Below, piece by piece: positions 17,219-24,846 of a stretch of 32,173 nt of DNA. The DNA is taken from assembly GCA_050697275.1 (NCBI GenBank), contig JBOGZI010000167.1, forward strand, positions 1-32,173, written 5' to 3'. The notes under the pieces were generated by a model, which saw nothing but the letters and a program-made list of their open reading frames with translations, was not told the origin of the DNA and made no database searches. This stretch comes from JBOGZI01 sp050697275. Lineage in GTDB: Bacteria; Actinomycetota; Thermoleophilia; Solirubrobacterales; 70-9. Position numbers and translations under genes: made by a program. Every line of letters begins with the position of its first letter. The stretch's first letter is position 1.

Positions 17219-17631
17219 GGGCGCTCGTCCAGCGGGTGAGCCAGGCGGCCGTCGACGTCGGGGGCGACCGCGTCGCCCAGATCGGTCCCGGGCTGCTGAT
17301 CCTGCTCGGCGTCTCCCGAGAGGACACCGAGGCCGAGGCCGACAAGCTCGCCGACAAGGTGCGGGCGCTGCGCGTCTTCGACGACGACGAGGGGCGGATG
17401 AACGAGCCGCTCGGCGACCGTGAGGTCCTCTGCGTCAGCCAGTTCACCCTCTACGGTGACACCCGCAAGGGAAACCGCCCCAGCTACACCGATGCGGCGC
17501 CGGGCGAGCAGGCGGAGCCGCTCTACGAGCGCCTCTGCGATCGGCTCGGCGCCAAGCGGGGCGTCTTTGGCGCTTGCATGGGGGTCGCCCTCGTCAACGA
17601 CGGGCCGGTCACCGTCATGCTCGAGGTCTGA
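17215..17631 (+). CDS. dtd: D-aminoacyl-tRNA deacylase
   Basis: A 138-residue proofreading enzyme that hydrolyses D-aminoacyl-tRNA (and Gly-tRNA-Ala), recycling tRNA. The N-terminus MRALVQRVSQAAVDV is canonical, as are SQFTLYGDTRKGNRPSY and the C-terminal NDGPVT, whose Gly-cis-Pro builds the chiral pocket across the dimer. The start is TTG at 17215, overlapping the TPR gene stop (TTGA); no better in-frame start exists because the conserved N-terminus begins there. It is followed by the rimP promoter region. Confidence 0.94.
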   Translation: MRALVQRVSQAAVDVGGDRVAQIGPGLLILLGVSREDTEAEADKLADKVRALRVFDDDEGRMNEPLGDREVLCVSQFTLYGDTRKGNRPSYTDAAPGEQAEPLYERLCDRLGAKRGVFGACMGVALVNDGPVTVMLEV

Positions 17632-17663
17632 CTCAGGCGGCGATGCGGGCCGGGATCTCGCAC

Positions 17664-17692
17664 TTGGCGCGCCCGGGGGCCAAGGCTATACT
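17664..17692 (+). promoter_or_regulatory. Promoter of the rimP-nusA-infB operon
   Basis: TTGGCG (17664-17669), a 17-nt spacer and TATACT (17687-17692). Predicted transcription start is about 17698-17700, roughly 100 nt upstream of rimP, leaving room for the attenuator. Confidence 0.7.
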
Positions 17693-17697
17693 CGTGC

Positions 17698-17853
17698 GTG
17701 GAACCTTTTTTCGCACCGGACTACGTGTCGAAAGGTGGGCGAGCGCCCGCCTTTTTTTGGGCACCGAACCGGGGTGAAGGGGCGGAAAGCGAGGGACATG
17801 GCCGACGCAGAGCTGCGACATATCGAGTCGACGATCGAGGCCCGGCTCCGTGA
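17698..17853 (+). CDS. Possible leader peptide ORF of the rimP operon
   Basis: A GTG at 17698, 5 nt after the -10 box, opens a 51-codon frame starting VEPFFAPDYVSKGGRAPAFF. It crosses both arms of the leader terminator and ends at 17853 inside rimP. If the transcript is leaderless, a ribosome on this frame would prevent the terminator from folding. The only evidence is position; there is no homology or RBS, so this is speculative. Confidence 0.2.
   Translation: MEPFFAPDYVSKGGRAPAFFWAPNRGEGAESEGHGRRRAATYRVDDRGPAP
17703..17758 (+). terminator. Leader attenuator: terminator plus competing hairpin upstream of rimP
   Basis: The terminator stem GGTGGGC (17734-17740) pairs with GCCCGCC (17745-17751) around a GAGC loop, followed by seven Ts (17752-17758). 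The stem can extend by AAA/TTT. An upstream segment ACCTTTTTTCG (17703-17713) can pair with CGAAAGGT (17729-17736) with a three-U bulge, taking over the first bases of the terminator stem. The two structures exclude each other, as in transcription attenuators. They lie between the operon promoter and rimP. Confidence 0.75.
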
Positions 17854-18247
17854 CGCGGAGCCGGATGTCGAGCTGCTCGCGCTCGAGCGCCCGGCCGCGG
17901 AGCGATTGCGTCTCGTGATCGACAGCGCCGACGGCGTCGACATCGCGCTCTGCGAGCGGGTCACCGCGCTGCTTCGCGACCTGCTTGAGAGCTGGTCGCT
18001 GGAGGTCTCCTCGCCCGGCCCGGAGCGGCCGCTGACCAAGCCGGAGCACTTCCGGCGCTTCCTCGGCCGGCGCGTCCGGGTCAAGACCCAGGAGGAGATC
18101 AAGGGCCGGCGCAGCTTCACGGGTCGGCTCGCGGCTGCCGGCGAGGACGAGGTCAGCGTCGACGCCCCGGAGGGCACGGTGACGATCCCGCTTGCCGCGG
18201 TGCGTCGCTCCAACCTGCTGCCAAACGCGACCGAAGGGGTGAGCTGA
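17798..18247 (+). CDS. rimP: Ribosome maturation factor RimP
   Basis: A 149-residue 30S assembly factor. The N-terminal alpha/beta domain (LLALERPAAERLRLVIDSADGVDIALCERVTALL) is followed by the diagnostic LEVSSPGPERPLTKPEHFRRFLGRRVRVKT motif and a C-terminal SH3-like domain. The ATG at 17798 follows AGCGAGGGAC, a modest purine-rich RBS; longer in-frame starts would begin inside dtd or the leader. It shares one base with nusA (TGATG), the conserved actinobacterial rimP-nusA pairing, and is controlled by the upstream promoter and attenuator. Confidence 0.93.
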   Translation: MADAELRHIESTIEARLRDAEPDVELLALERPAAERLRLVIDSADGVDIALCERVTALLRDLLESWSLEVSSPGPERPLTKPEHFRRFLGRRVRVKTQEEIKGRRSFTGRLAAAGEDEVSVDAPEGTVTIPLAAVRRSNLLPNATEGVS

Positions 18248-19977
18248 TGACCCAGGAGATCGTCGATGCCGTCAAGGCGCTCGAGCAGGAGAAGGGGATC
18301 GACGCCGACACCCTGATGGAGGCGCTCTCGGACGCGCTCCTCTCCGCCTACAAGAAGACCCCCGGCGCCGCCAAGTACGCCAAGGTCGAGCTCGACCACA
18401 ACACCGCCGACTTCCGCGTCTTCGAGCTGATCGTCCCGGAGGACCTCGAGCAGAAGCTGCTCGACGAGCAGTTCGAGGATCAGATCCAGGCGGCCGAGGC
18501 GGCCGAGGCCGCCGGCGAAGAGGTCCCCGAGATCGAGATCACCCGTTCCACGGTGGATCCCGAAACGGGCGAGCGGCGCGAGCCCGAGGAGCCGGAGCTG
18601 GAGCCGGAGCGGCTCGAGCCGCACATGGAGGGGATCGAGACCCGCGACGTCACCCCCGACGACTTCGGCCGGATCGCGGCCCAGACGGCGAAGCAGGTGA
18701 TCCTGCAGCGGATTCGCGAGGCCGAGCGCGGCATGATGTTCGAGGAGTACAAGGACCGCGTCGGCGAGCTGGTCACCGGGATCATCCAGCAGTCCGACAA
18801 CCGCTACACGCTGGTCCAGCTACGCGAGCGGGTCGAGGCGCTGCTGCCGCGCTCCGAGCAGGTCTACAACGAGCGCTACGACCACGGGATGCGGGTGAAG
18901 GCGGTGATCACCGACGTCTCCGCCGACACCAAGGGGCCGAGCGTCGTCGTCTCCCGCCGCAACACCGAGCTGATCAAGAAGCTGTTCGAGCTCGAGGTCC
19001 CCGAGATCGCCGACAAGCTGGTCGAGATCACCGGTGTCGCCCGCGAGCCGGGCTGGCGCTCGAAGATCGCGGTGATCTCGCATGCCGACGGCGTCGATCC
19101 GGTCGGCGCCTGCGTCGGCCCGCGCGGGTCGCGGGTGCGGATGGTCGTTTCCGAGCTGCGCGGCGAGAAGATCGACATCATCCCCTACAACGACGAACCG
19201 GCTCGTTTCGTCGCCAAGGCGCTCTCCCCGGCCCGGGTCCGCGAGGTCCTGGTCGACGACGAGACCAAGGAGGCGACCGTGATCGTCCCTGACGACCAGC
19301 TCTCGCTGGCGATCGGGCGCGACGGGCAGAACGCCCGGCTGGCGGCGCGCCTCACCGGCTGGAAGGTGGACATCAAGTCGGAAACGGAGTTCAGCCAGGA
19401 AGAGGAGGAGATGGAGTACGAGGGCGAGGAGGCCGTAGACGGCCGCTGCCTGGCCGTGTTGACCACCGGTCGGCGCTGCCCGAATGCCTCGCTCGAGGGC
19501 TCCCAGTACTGCGGCCTGCCCCAGCATCAGGCGCTCGCCCGCTTCGCGACCAACCAGGTGGCGGTGCTCGGAGCGCTCAGTGACGAGGAGGTCGCCCAGC
19601 TCGCCGATTCGGGCGCCGACGAGGCGGCGGTGAAGGCGATCGTCGAGCGCGCCGAGAGCGAGTTCGACGAGGCCGCCGCTGAGGCCGAAGCCGAAGCCGA
19701 GGGGGACGAGGAGGCCGAGGCAGAGGCCGAGGACGAAGCCGGGGCGGGGGAGGAAGGCGAGGAGGCCGAGGCAGAGGCCGAGGAGGAAGCCGAGGCGGGG
19801 GAGGAAGGCGAGGAGGCCGAGGCAGAGGCCGAGGAGGAAGCCGAGGCGGATGCGCCGGCCGCCGAGCGATCCGAGGACTCCGAGCGGGAAGAGGAGCTCG
19901 TCTCCGAGCAGGAGGGGATCGTGGATCAGCAGGAGGCGGCGGTGAAGGCCGCGGAAGAGCAGGGAAGCGAGGGCTAG
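18247..19977 (+). CDS. nusA: Transcription factor NusA with Cys3-His module and acidic repeat tail
   Basis: A 576-residue RNA polymerase elongation, pausing and termination factor; many actinobacterial NusA proteins are about 330-350 residues. The N-terminal domain is interrupted by an acidic insert at about 78-140. S1 (about 212-275, GMRVKAVITDVS), KH1 (GACVGPRGSRVRMVVSELRGEKIDI) and KH2 (LSLAIGRDGQNARLAARLTGW) follow. Beyond residue 380 come a Cys3-His module, C401-x9-C411-x10-C422-x4-H427 (CLAVLTTGRRCPN, YCGLPQH), which looks zinc-binding, a short helical LSDEEVAQLADSG region, and a Glu/Ala-rich tail with three 17-residue repeats. ylxR, the usual neighbour before infB, is absent. infB follows after 10 nt. 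Confidence 0.94.
   Translation: MTQEIVDAVKALEQEKGIDADTLMEALSDALLSAYKKTPGAAKYAKVELDHNTADFRVFELIVPEDLEQKLLDEQFEDQIQAAEAAEAAGEEVPEIEITRSTVDPETGERREPEEPELEPERLEPHMEGIETRDVTPDDFGRIAAQTAKQVILQRIREAERGMMFEEYKDRVGELVTGIIQQSDNRYTLVQLRERVEALLPRSEQVYNERYDHGMRVKAVITDVSADTKGPSVVVSRRNTELIKKLFELEVPEIADKLVEITGVAREPGWRSKIAVISHADGVDPVGACVGPRGSRVRMVVSELRGEKIDIIPYNDEPARFVAKALSPARVREVLVDDETKEATVIVPDDQLSLAIGRDGQNARLAARLTGWKVDIKSETEFSQEEEEMEYEGEEAVDGRCLAVLTTGRRCPNASLEGSQYCGLPQHQALARFATNQVAVLGALSDEEVAQLADSGADEAAVKAIVERAESEFDEAAAEAEAEAEGDEEAEAEAEDEAGAGEEGEEAEAEAEEEAEAGEEGEEAEAEAEEEAEADAPAAERSEDSEREEELVSEQEGIVDQQEAAVKAAEEQGSEG
19711..19863 (+). repeat. 51-bp in-frame tandem repeats in nusA
   Basis: Three tandem copies with period 51 nt (starts 19711, 19762, 19813) encode 17-residue units of the type EAEAEAEEEAEAGEEGE. 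The last copy diverges at its 3' end. This is a likely hotspot for length variation; reading frame is kept for any copy number. Confidence 0.85.
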
Positions 19978-19987
19978 AGCGCAGAGG

Positions 19988-22276
19988 ATGGCGAAGAAGC
20001 GAGTTCACGAGATTGCGAAGGCGAAGGGGCTGACCAGCAAGGAGCTGCTCGCCGCGCTCAAGGCGGCCGGGGTCGAGGCCAAGGCCGCCCAGTCGAGCGT
20101 GGAGGAGTCCGACGCCCTGGCCGCACTCGAGCAGGCTGGCGGCGGCGCGGCGACTGCCACGAAGACGAAGAAGGCGCCGGCGAAGAAGGCGGCGGCCTCC
20201 GGCGGCAAGGCGAAGGCCAAGCCGAAGGCGGAGAAGGGCGACGGGGCGAAGCCGAAGGGGAAGACCGCACCCAAGGCGGCCGGTGACGGCGCCAAGGCCA
20301 AGCCGGCGAAGGCACGTCCCGTTCCCGCTCGCGCGGACGGAGCCAAGTCGGGGACGAAGCGCCGCCGCCGCGTGGTGATCGACTCGCAGGCGGCTCGCCG
20401 GGAGCACATCTCCAAGACCCAGCCGCCGCCGCGTCCGCCGCGGCGCCGCGGGGGCAGGCGCCGGCGACCGCTGCTCGAGGAGCCGGAGGACAAGACCCCG
20501 AAGGTGCCGGAGGAGCAGCCGGCGATCAAGGTCAATTCCGGCGCCACCGTGCGCGAAGTGGCCGAGTCGCTCGGCCTCGGCACGGCCGAGGTGATCAAGG
20601 CGCTGATGGAGAGCGGCGAGATGGCGACGCTCACCCAGACCCTCACCGACGAGTCGGTCGAGGCGATCGCCAAGAAGTTCGATCGCAAGGTCGAGATCGT
20701 CACCGCGGCCGAGGAGGAGGTCGAGGTCCCCGCGGAGGAGGACGAGAAGGGAGACCTCACCGAGCGCCCGCCGGTGATCACCGTGATGGGCCACGTCGAT
20801 CACGGCAAGACCTCCCTGCTCGACGCCATCCGGGAGACCGAGGTGGCGGCCGGCGAGGCCGGCGGGATCACCCAGCACATCGGCGCCTACCAGGTGAGCC
20901 ACGACGGCAAGACGATCACCTTCCTCGACACCCCCGGCCACCAGGCGTTCACCGCGATGCGCGCCCGCGGAGCGAAGGTGACCGACGTTGCCGTGATCGT
21001 GGTCGCCGCCGATGACGGCGTGATGCCGCAGACGGTCGAGGCGATCGACCACGCCAGGGCCGCGGGGGTGCCGATCCTGGTCGCGGTCAACAAGGTCGAC
21101 AAGGAGGGCGCCGACCCGAACAAGGTGCGCGGCGAGCTCGCCGGCCACGACCTCAATCCCGAGGACTGGGGCGGCGAGACCGTCTATGCGGACGTCTCGG
21201 CGAAGACCAAGGACGGCCTCGAGAACCTGCTCGAGATGATCGTCCTGGTCTCCGACCTCGAGGAGCTCGCCGCCAACCCGAACGCCCCGGCGTCCGGGAC
21301 CGTGATCGAGTCCGAGCTCGACCCGGGCCGCGGCCCGGTGACCGGCGTCCTGATTCAGCGCGGCACGCTGCGGGTCGGGGACGCGGTCGTCGCCGGCCCC
21401 GTCTTCGGCAAGGTCCGCGCGATGCTCGACCACCACGGCGAGCGGGTCGATGAGGCGACGCCCGGGATGCCGGTCGAGGTGCTCGGCTTCGACGGTGTCT
21501 GCGAGGCCGGCGAGCACGTCCAGGTGGTGGAGAACGAGCGCAAGGCCCGCCAGCTCGCCCAGGAGCGCGAGACCCGCCTCAAGACCGAGCAGCTGGCCCG
21601 GCGCCAGGCGCGCAAGGTCACCCTGGAGGAGGTCTTCCAGAAGGCCAGCGAGGGCGACCTGGCCGAGCTCAACATCGTGCTCAAGGCCGACGTCGCGGGC
21701 TCCCTGGAGGCGCTCGAGGACGAGATCGCCAAGGTTCCCCAGGAGCAGGTCGCGGTCAACATCATCCACGCGCAAACCGGAGGCATCAACGAGTCCGACG
21801 TGATGCTCGCCGCCGCCTCCGACGCGGTGGTCATCGGCTTCAACGTGCGCCCGCTGGCCGAGGCCCGCCGCGCCGCCGACCGGGAGGGCGTCGACATCCG
21901 CACCTACACCGTGATCTACAAGGTCACCGAGGAGCTCCGCGCCGCGATGGAGGGCCTGCTCGAGCCCGAGGAGGTCGAGGAGGCGCTCGGCCAGGCCGAG
22001 GTGAAGCAGACCTTCAAGGCCTCCCGCGTCGGCATGATCGCCGGCTGCCTGGTCACCGACGGCAAGGTGACCCGCACCGCCGGCGCCCGCCTGGTCCGCG
22101 ACGGCACGATCGTCTGGACCGGCAAGATCGGCTCGCTGCGCCGCTTCAAGGACGACGTCGCCGCGGTCGAGGAGGGCCTCGAGTGCGGCATCGTGCTCGA
22201 GGGCTTCGCCGACATCAAGGAGGGCGACGTGATCGAGCTCTTCGAGACGAAGCAGATCGAGAAGACGCTCGAGTGA
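19988..22276 (+). CDS. infB: Translation initiation factor IF-2
   Basis: A 762-residue GTPase that brings initiator tRNA to the 30S subunit. An N-terminal IF2_N module (KKRVHEIAKAKGLTSKELLA) is followed by a Lys/Ala/Pro-rich linker with an Arg-rich patch (PRRRGGRRRRP), then a second IF2_N-like module (ATVREVAESLGLGTAEVIKA). GTPase motifs are GHVDHGKT (268-275), D314-T-P-G-H and N368-K-V-D. Domains II-IV follow, ending KEGDVIELFETKQIEKTL. The ATG at 19988 is 10 nt after nusA, with a weak AGAGG RBS at 19983-19987. It is co-transcribed with rimP-nusA. Confidence 0.96.
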   Translation: MAKKRVHEIAKAKGLTSKELLAALKAAGVEAKAAQSSVEESDALAALEQAGGGAATATKTKKAPAKKAAASGGKAKAKPKAEKGDGAKPKGKTAPKAAGDGAKAKPAKARPVPARADGAKSGTKRRRRVVIDSQAARREHISKTQPPPRPPRRRGGRRRRPLLEEPEDKTPKVPEEQPAIKVNSGATVREVAESLGLGTAEVIKALMESGEMATLTQTLTDESVEAIAKKFDRKVEIVTAAEEEVEVPAEEDEKGDLTERPPVITVMGHVDHGKTSLLDAIRETEVAAGEAGGITQHIGAYQVSHDGKTITFLDTPGHQAFTAMRARGAKVTDVAVIVVAADDGVMPQTVEAIDHARAAGVPILVAVNKVDKEGADPNKVRGELAGHDLNPEDWGGETVYADVSAKTKDGLENLLEMIVLVSDLEELAANPNAPASGTVIESELDPGRGPVTGVLIQRGTLRVGDAVVAGPVFGKVRAMLDHHGERVDEATPGMPVEVLGFDGVCEAGEHVQVVENERKARQLAQERETRLKTEQLARRQARKVTLEEVFQKASEGDLAELNIVLKADVAGSLEALEDEIAKVPQEQVAVNIIHAQTGGINESDVMLAAASDAVVIGFNVRPLAEARRAADREGVDIRTYTVIYKVTEELRAAMEGLLEPEEVEEALGQAEVKQTFKASRVGMIAGCLVTDGKVTRTAGARLVRDGTIVWTGKIGSLRRFKDDVAAVEEGLECGIVLEGFADIKEGDVIELFETKQIEKTLE

Positions 22277-22277
22277 T

Positions 22278-22325
22278 GCCCGGGGCGGCGAAGACGCGAG
22301 GGCGCCCGGAGGCGAAGCCGAGGAG
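22278..22325 (+). repeat. Tandem GCGAAGC mini-hairpin repeats between infB and DUF503
   Basis: A degenerate unit (22278-22302) is followed by a unit at 22304-22325 that is identical over 22 nt to carB 10769-10790. Both carry GGCGAAG; the second has the full GGC-GAA-GCC hairpin. The array starts one base after the infB stop codon. Confidence 0.55.
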
Positions 22326-22362
22326 CGACCCGTGATCTGCCGGGGCAGCCACCGGGGATGAT

Positions 22363-22662
22363 GTGAGTGCGTTCGTCTGCCTGGTCGAGGTGCGGCTTCA
22401 CTTTGGCGAGGTGCGGGACCTGAAGGGGAAGCGCAAGCTGGTCAAGTCGCTGAAGGAGCAGGTGCGCCAGCGCTTCGGCGCGGCGGTGGCCGAGACCGAG
22501 GGACACGACAAGTGGCAGCGGTCGACCCTGCTCTGTGCCCTGGTCGGGGACGGCGAGGTCGGCGACCGGGCGGACGGAATGGTCCGCTTCATCGAGAGCC
22601 GCTGCCCGGACGGCTGCTCCTTCGAGCGCGACCTGCGCAGCCTCCAGGACATTAGGAACTGA
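22363..22662 (+). CDS. DUF503 / YlxP-like protein
   Basis: A 99-residue protein of the DUF503 family (YlxP type), which is regularly encoded between infB and rbfA in Gram-positive bacteria. The family N-terminus (CLVEVRLHFGEVRDLKGKRKLVKSLKEQVRQRF) and the VAETEGHDKWQRSTLLCALV segment are clear. Function is unknown; genomic context suggests a role in ribosome or translation maturation. The start is GTG at 22363; no clear Shine-Dalgarno sequence is present. It is the last gene before the terminator at 22663-22713. Confidence 0.88.
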   Translation: MSAFVCLVEVRLHFGEVRDLKGKRKLVKSLKEQVRQRFGAAVAETEGHDKWQRSTLLCALVGDGEVGDRADGMVRFIESRCPDGCSFERDLRSLQDIRN

Positions 22663-22713
22663 GCCCGGCGCCGGTCGATTCGGCCCCCCGGTGCTGGGTG
22701 GATTTGTTTGTTT
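22663..22713 (+). terminator. Intrinsic terminator after DUF503
   Basis: A 12-bp stem pairs GCCCGGCGCCGG (22663-22674) with CCGGTGCTGGGT (22688-22699), including G-U pairs, around a 13-nt loop. A T-rich tract, GGATTTGTTTGTTT, follows. It should end the rimP-nusA-infB-DUF503 transcript before rbfA. Confidence 0.6.
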
Positions 22714-22717
22714 CCGC

Positions 22718-22723
22718 TAATGT
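22718..22723 (+). promoter_or_regulatory. -10 candidate of rbfA
   Basis: TAATGT followed by 10 nt and the ATG at 22734, directly behind the terminator. No clear -35 box is seen. Confidence 0.35.
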
Positions 22724-22733
22724 CGGGCGCGAG

Positions 22734-23066
22734 ATGCCGACGGCCCGGATGCGGCGCGTCAACGAGGCGATTCGCGAGGTCCTCGGGGATGCGATCACCA
22801 CCGAGCTCAAGGACCCGCGAATCGGATTCGTGACCGTGACTGAAGTTGACACCTCCCCTGACCTGCGGGCGGCCCGCGTGTACGTGAGCGTTCTCGGCTC
22901 CGCCGAGGCGCGCTCGGAGACGCTCGAGGGGCTGAGGTCCTCTCATGGGTTCCTTCAGGGCAAGATCGCGAGCGCAATGCGCCTGAAGCGAACGCCGACC
23001 CTGACCTTCCACTACGACGAGAGCATCGATCGGGGCCAGCGCATCTCTCGTCTGCTCGACGAATGA
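22734..23066 (+). CDS. rbfA: Ribosome-binding factor A
   Basis: A 110-residue KH-type 30S maturation factor. It begins MPTARMRRVNEAIREVLGDA, matching the usual RbfA N-terminus, and continues with LKDPRIGFVTVTEVDTSPDLRAARVYVSVLG, the family signature; LTFHYDESIDRGQRISRLL is the conserved end. The ATG at 22734 is preferred over a GTG at 22698, which would add a segment encoded by terminator DNA. The stop overlaps nrnA (ATGA). It heads a new transcription unit, rbfA-nrnA-truB-ribF. Confidence 0.94.
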   Translation: MPTARMRRVNEAIREVLGDAITTELKDPRIGFVTVTEVDTSPDLRAARVYVSVLGSAEARSETLEGLRSSHGFLQGKIASAMRLKRTPTLTFHYDESIDRGQRISRLLDE

Positions 23067-24061
23067 GCAGGGCGTCAGAGATGGTGAGCAGCGACCTCGA
23101 CCTTGTCGTGGAGGAGATCCGCGCCGGGGATCGCTTCCTGCTGACCACGCACGAGAACCCCGACGGAGACGCCCTCGGCTCGCTGCTCGCGATGCACCAC
23201 TTCCTGGGGGCACTCGGCAAGGACTCGGTGATGTTCATGGCCGCGAAGGAGTTCCCGCTCCCGGTCGAGTACCGCTTCCTGCCCCTCGAGGAGGTCTTCC
23301 ACGAGCCGCCCGCGGACCTGACGGACCGTGTGGTGATCTTCCTCGACTGCGGCAACATCGACCGGATGCCCGTGGACTTCCTCAAGGGGAACGGCAACAA
23401 GGTGCTCAACATCGACCACCACCACGACAACACCCGCTTCGGCACGGTCAACCTGGTCGACGTCGACGCCTCCTGCACCGCCGAGATCCTCTACGAGCTG
23501 GCCGGGCTGCTCGGCGTCGAGCTCAACCTGGAGATGGCGAACGCGCTCTACGTCGGGCTCGTCACGGACACGGGCAAGTTCATGTACGAGAACACCGATG
23601 CGCGCTCGCACCGGATGGCGGCCGCCCTGATCGAGGCGGGGGTCGACGTCAACGACACCTACCGGCGGCTCTATGAGCACGTCCCGGTCGAGAAGCTCAG
23701 CCTGGTGGCGCGCGCTCTCGAGGGGATCGAGCTGCACGACGGGGGCGCCCTTGCCGTCACCTACATCTCGACCGGGGACTACGAGTCAACCGGCGCGGGC
23801 GAGCCGCTCACCGAGGGGATCATCGACCACCTGCGCACGATCGACGGAACGGCCGCGGTGGCCGTGGTCCGCGACCAGTCCGAGCACGGCCGGGCGGCGC
23901 GCAAGGTGAGCCTGCGCTCAACCGACGGGCGCGTCGACGTCTCCGCGATCGCCCGCAAGCACGGCGGCGGCGGGCACCGGCGGGCAGCCGGCTTCGGCAC
24001 CGACCTCGGCTACGAGGAGGTCGTCGAGTTCCTCCGGGCCGAGATCGCCGCCCAGCTCTGA
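23063..24061 (+). CDS. nrnA: Bifunctional oligoribonuclease / PAP phosphatase NrnA (DHH/DHHA1)
   Basis: A 332-residue DHH-family phosphoesterase that degrades nano-RNAs and/or pAp, and possibly cyclic dinucleotides. Metal-binding motifs are THENPDGDALGSLLA, VIFLDCGNIDR, the DHH motif NIDHHHDN and GLVTDTGKF. The DHHA1 substrate domain ends with the diagnostic GGGGHRRAAGF. Actinobacterial homologues replace the missing oligoribonuclease or cleave c-di-AMP products; which one applies is not decidable here. It overlaps rbfA by 4 nt and its stop codon overlaps the CTG start of truB (CTGA). Confidence 0.92.
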   Translation: MSRASEMVSSDLDLVVEEIRAGDRFLLTTHENPDGDALGSLLAMHHFLGALGKDSVMFMAAKEFPLPVEYRFLPLEEVFHEPPADLTDRVVIFLDCGNIDRMPVDFLKGNGNKVLNIDHHHDNTRFGTVNLVDVDASCTAEILYELAGLLGVELNLEMANALYVGLVTDTGKFMYENTDARSHRMAAALIEAGVDVNDTYRRLYEHVPVEKLSLVARALEGIELHDGGALAVTYISTGDYESTGAGEPLTEGIIDHLRTIDGTAAVAVVRDQSEHGRAARKVSLRSTDGRVDVSAIARKHGGGGHRRAAGFGTDLGYEEVVEFLRAEIAAQL

Positions 24062-24846
24062 GCCCGACCGGCCTCACCGGTGCCCTGCTGGTCGACAAGC
24101 CGGCGGGGGTCACCTCGCACGACGTGGTCGCCATGGTCCGCGGTGAGCGGGGGGGCAAGGCGGGTCACACCGGCACCCTCGATCCGTTCGCGACCGGCCT
24201 GCTGATCGTGCTGCTCGGCCGGGCGACTCGGCTGCAGCGCTACCTGCTCGAGCTCCCGAAGACATACGTCGCCGCCGCCCGGCTGGGCTGGCGCTCGTCC
24301 ACGGGCGACCCCGACGGGGAGCTGACCGAGACCGGGCGGATCCCCGAGCAGCTCGAGCTGCCCACCGGCGTGGTCACCCAGCGGGTGCCGATGACCTCCG
24401 CCGTCAAGGTCGGCGGCGAACGCCTCTACCGCAGGGCCCATCGCGGCGAGAGCGTCGAGACTCCCACCCGCGAGGTCACCGTTCACAGCGCCGAGCTGCT
24501 GGAGCGCGACGGCGAGCGCGCCAGCTTCGAGATCGAGTGCTCCTCCGGCACCTACGTCCGCTCACTGATCGAGACGCTCGAGGACGCCTACTGCGAGTCG
24601 CTGCGCAGGACGGCGATCGGCGGGCTGCGAGTGCCGGACGAGGGGCAGCGGGAGGTGGCGGTGGAGGAGCTCATGTCCTTCCTTCCCGAGCGGAGCCTCG
24701 ACGCCGGCGAGGCTGAGCGGGTCGCGCACGGCGTCCCCGTGCCCGGGCGCTTGGACGCGCCCGCTCGGCTCACCCACCAGGGGCGCCTGATAGCGATCGC
24801 TCGCCAGGATGGCGAGAATCTGCGCCCCGAGGTCGTCCTGGCATGA
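24058..24846 (+). CDS. truB: tRNA pseudouridine(55) synthase TruB, CTG start
   Basis: A 262-residue synthase forming pseudouridine 55 in the tRNA T loop. The conserved N-terminus GALLVDKPAGVTSHDVV lies upstream of the first ATG (24124), so that ATG cannot be the true start. No ATG, GTG or TTG occurs in frame between it and the well-conserved segment; CTG at 24058 overlaps the nrnA stop as CTGA, matching the operon's other 4-nt overlaps. Catalytic Asp is D42 in GHTGTLDPFATGLL. RVPMTSAVKVGGERLYRRAHRGE and CSSGTYVRSLIETLE are the other family motifs. The C-terminus has the short TruB tail rather than a full PUA domain. Confidence 0.92.
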   Translation: MSPTGLTGALLVDKPAGVTSHDVVAMVRGERGGKAGHTGTLDPFATGLLIVLLGRATRLQRYLLELPKTYVAAARLGWRSSTGDPDGELTETGRIPEQLELPTGVVTQRVPMTSAVKVGGERLYRRAHRGESVETPTREVTVHSAELLERDGERASFEIECSSGTYVRSLIETLEDAYCESLRRTAIGGLRVPDEGQREVAVEELMSFLPERSLDAGEAERVAHGVPVPGRLDAPARLTHQGRLIAIARQDGENLRPEVVLA

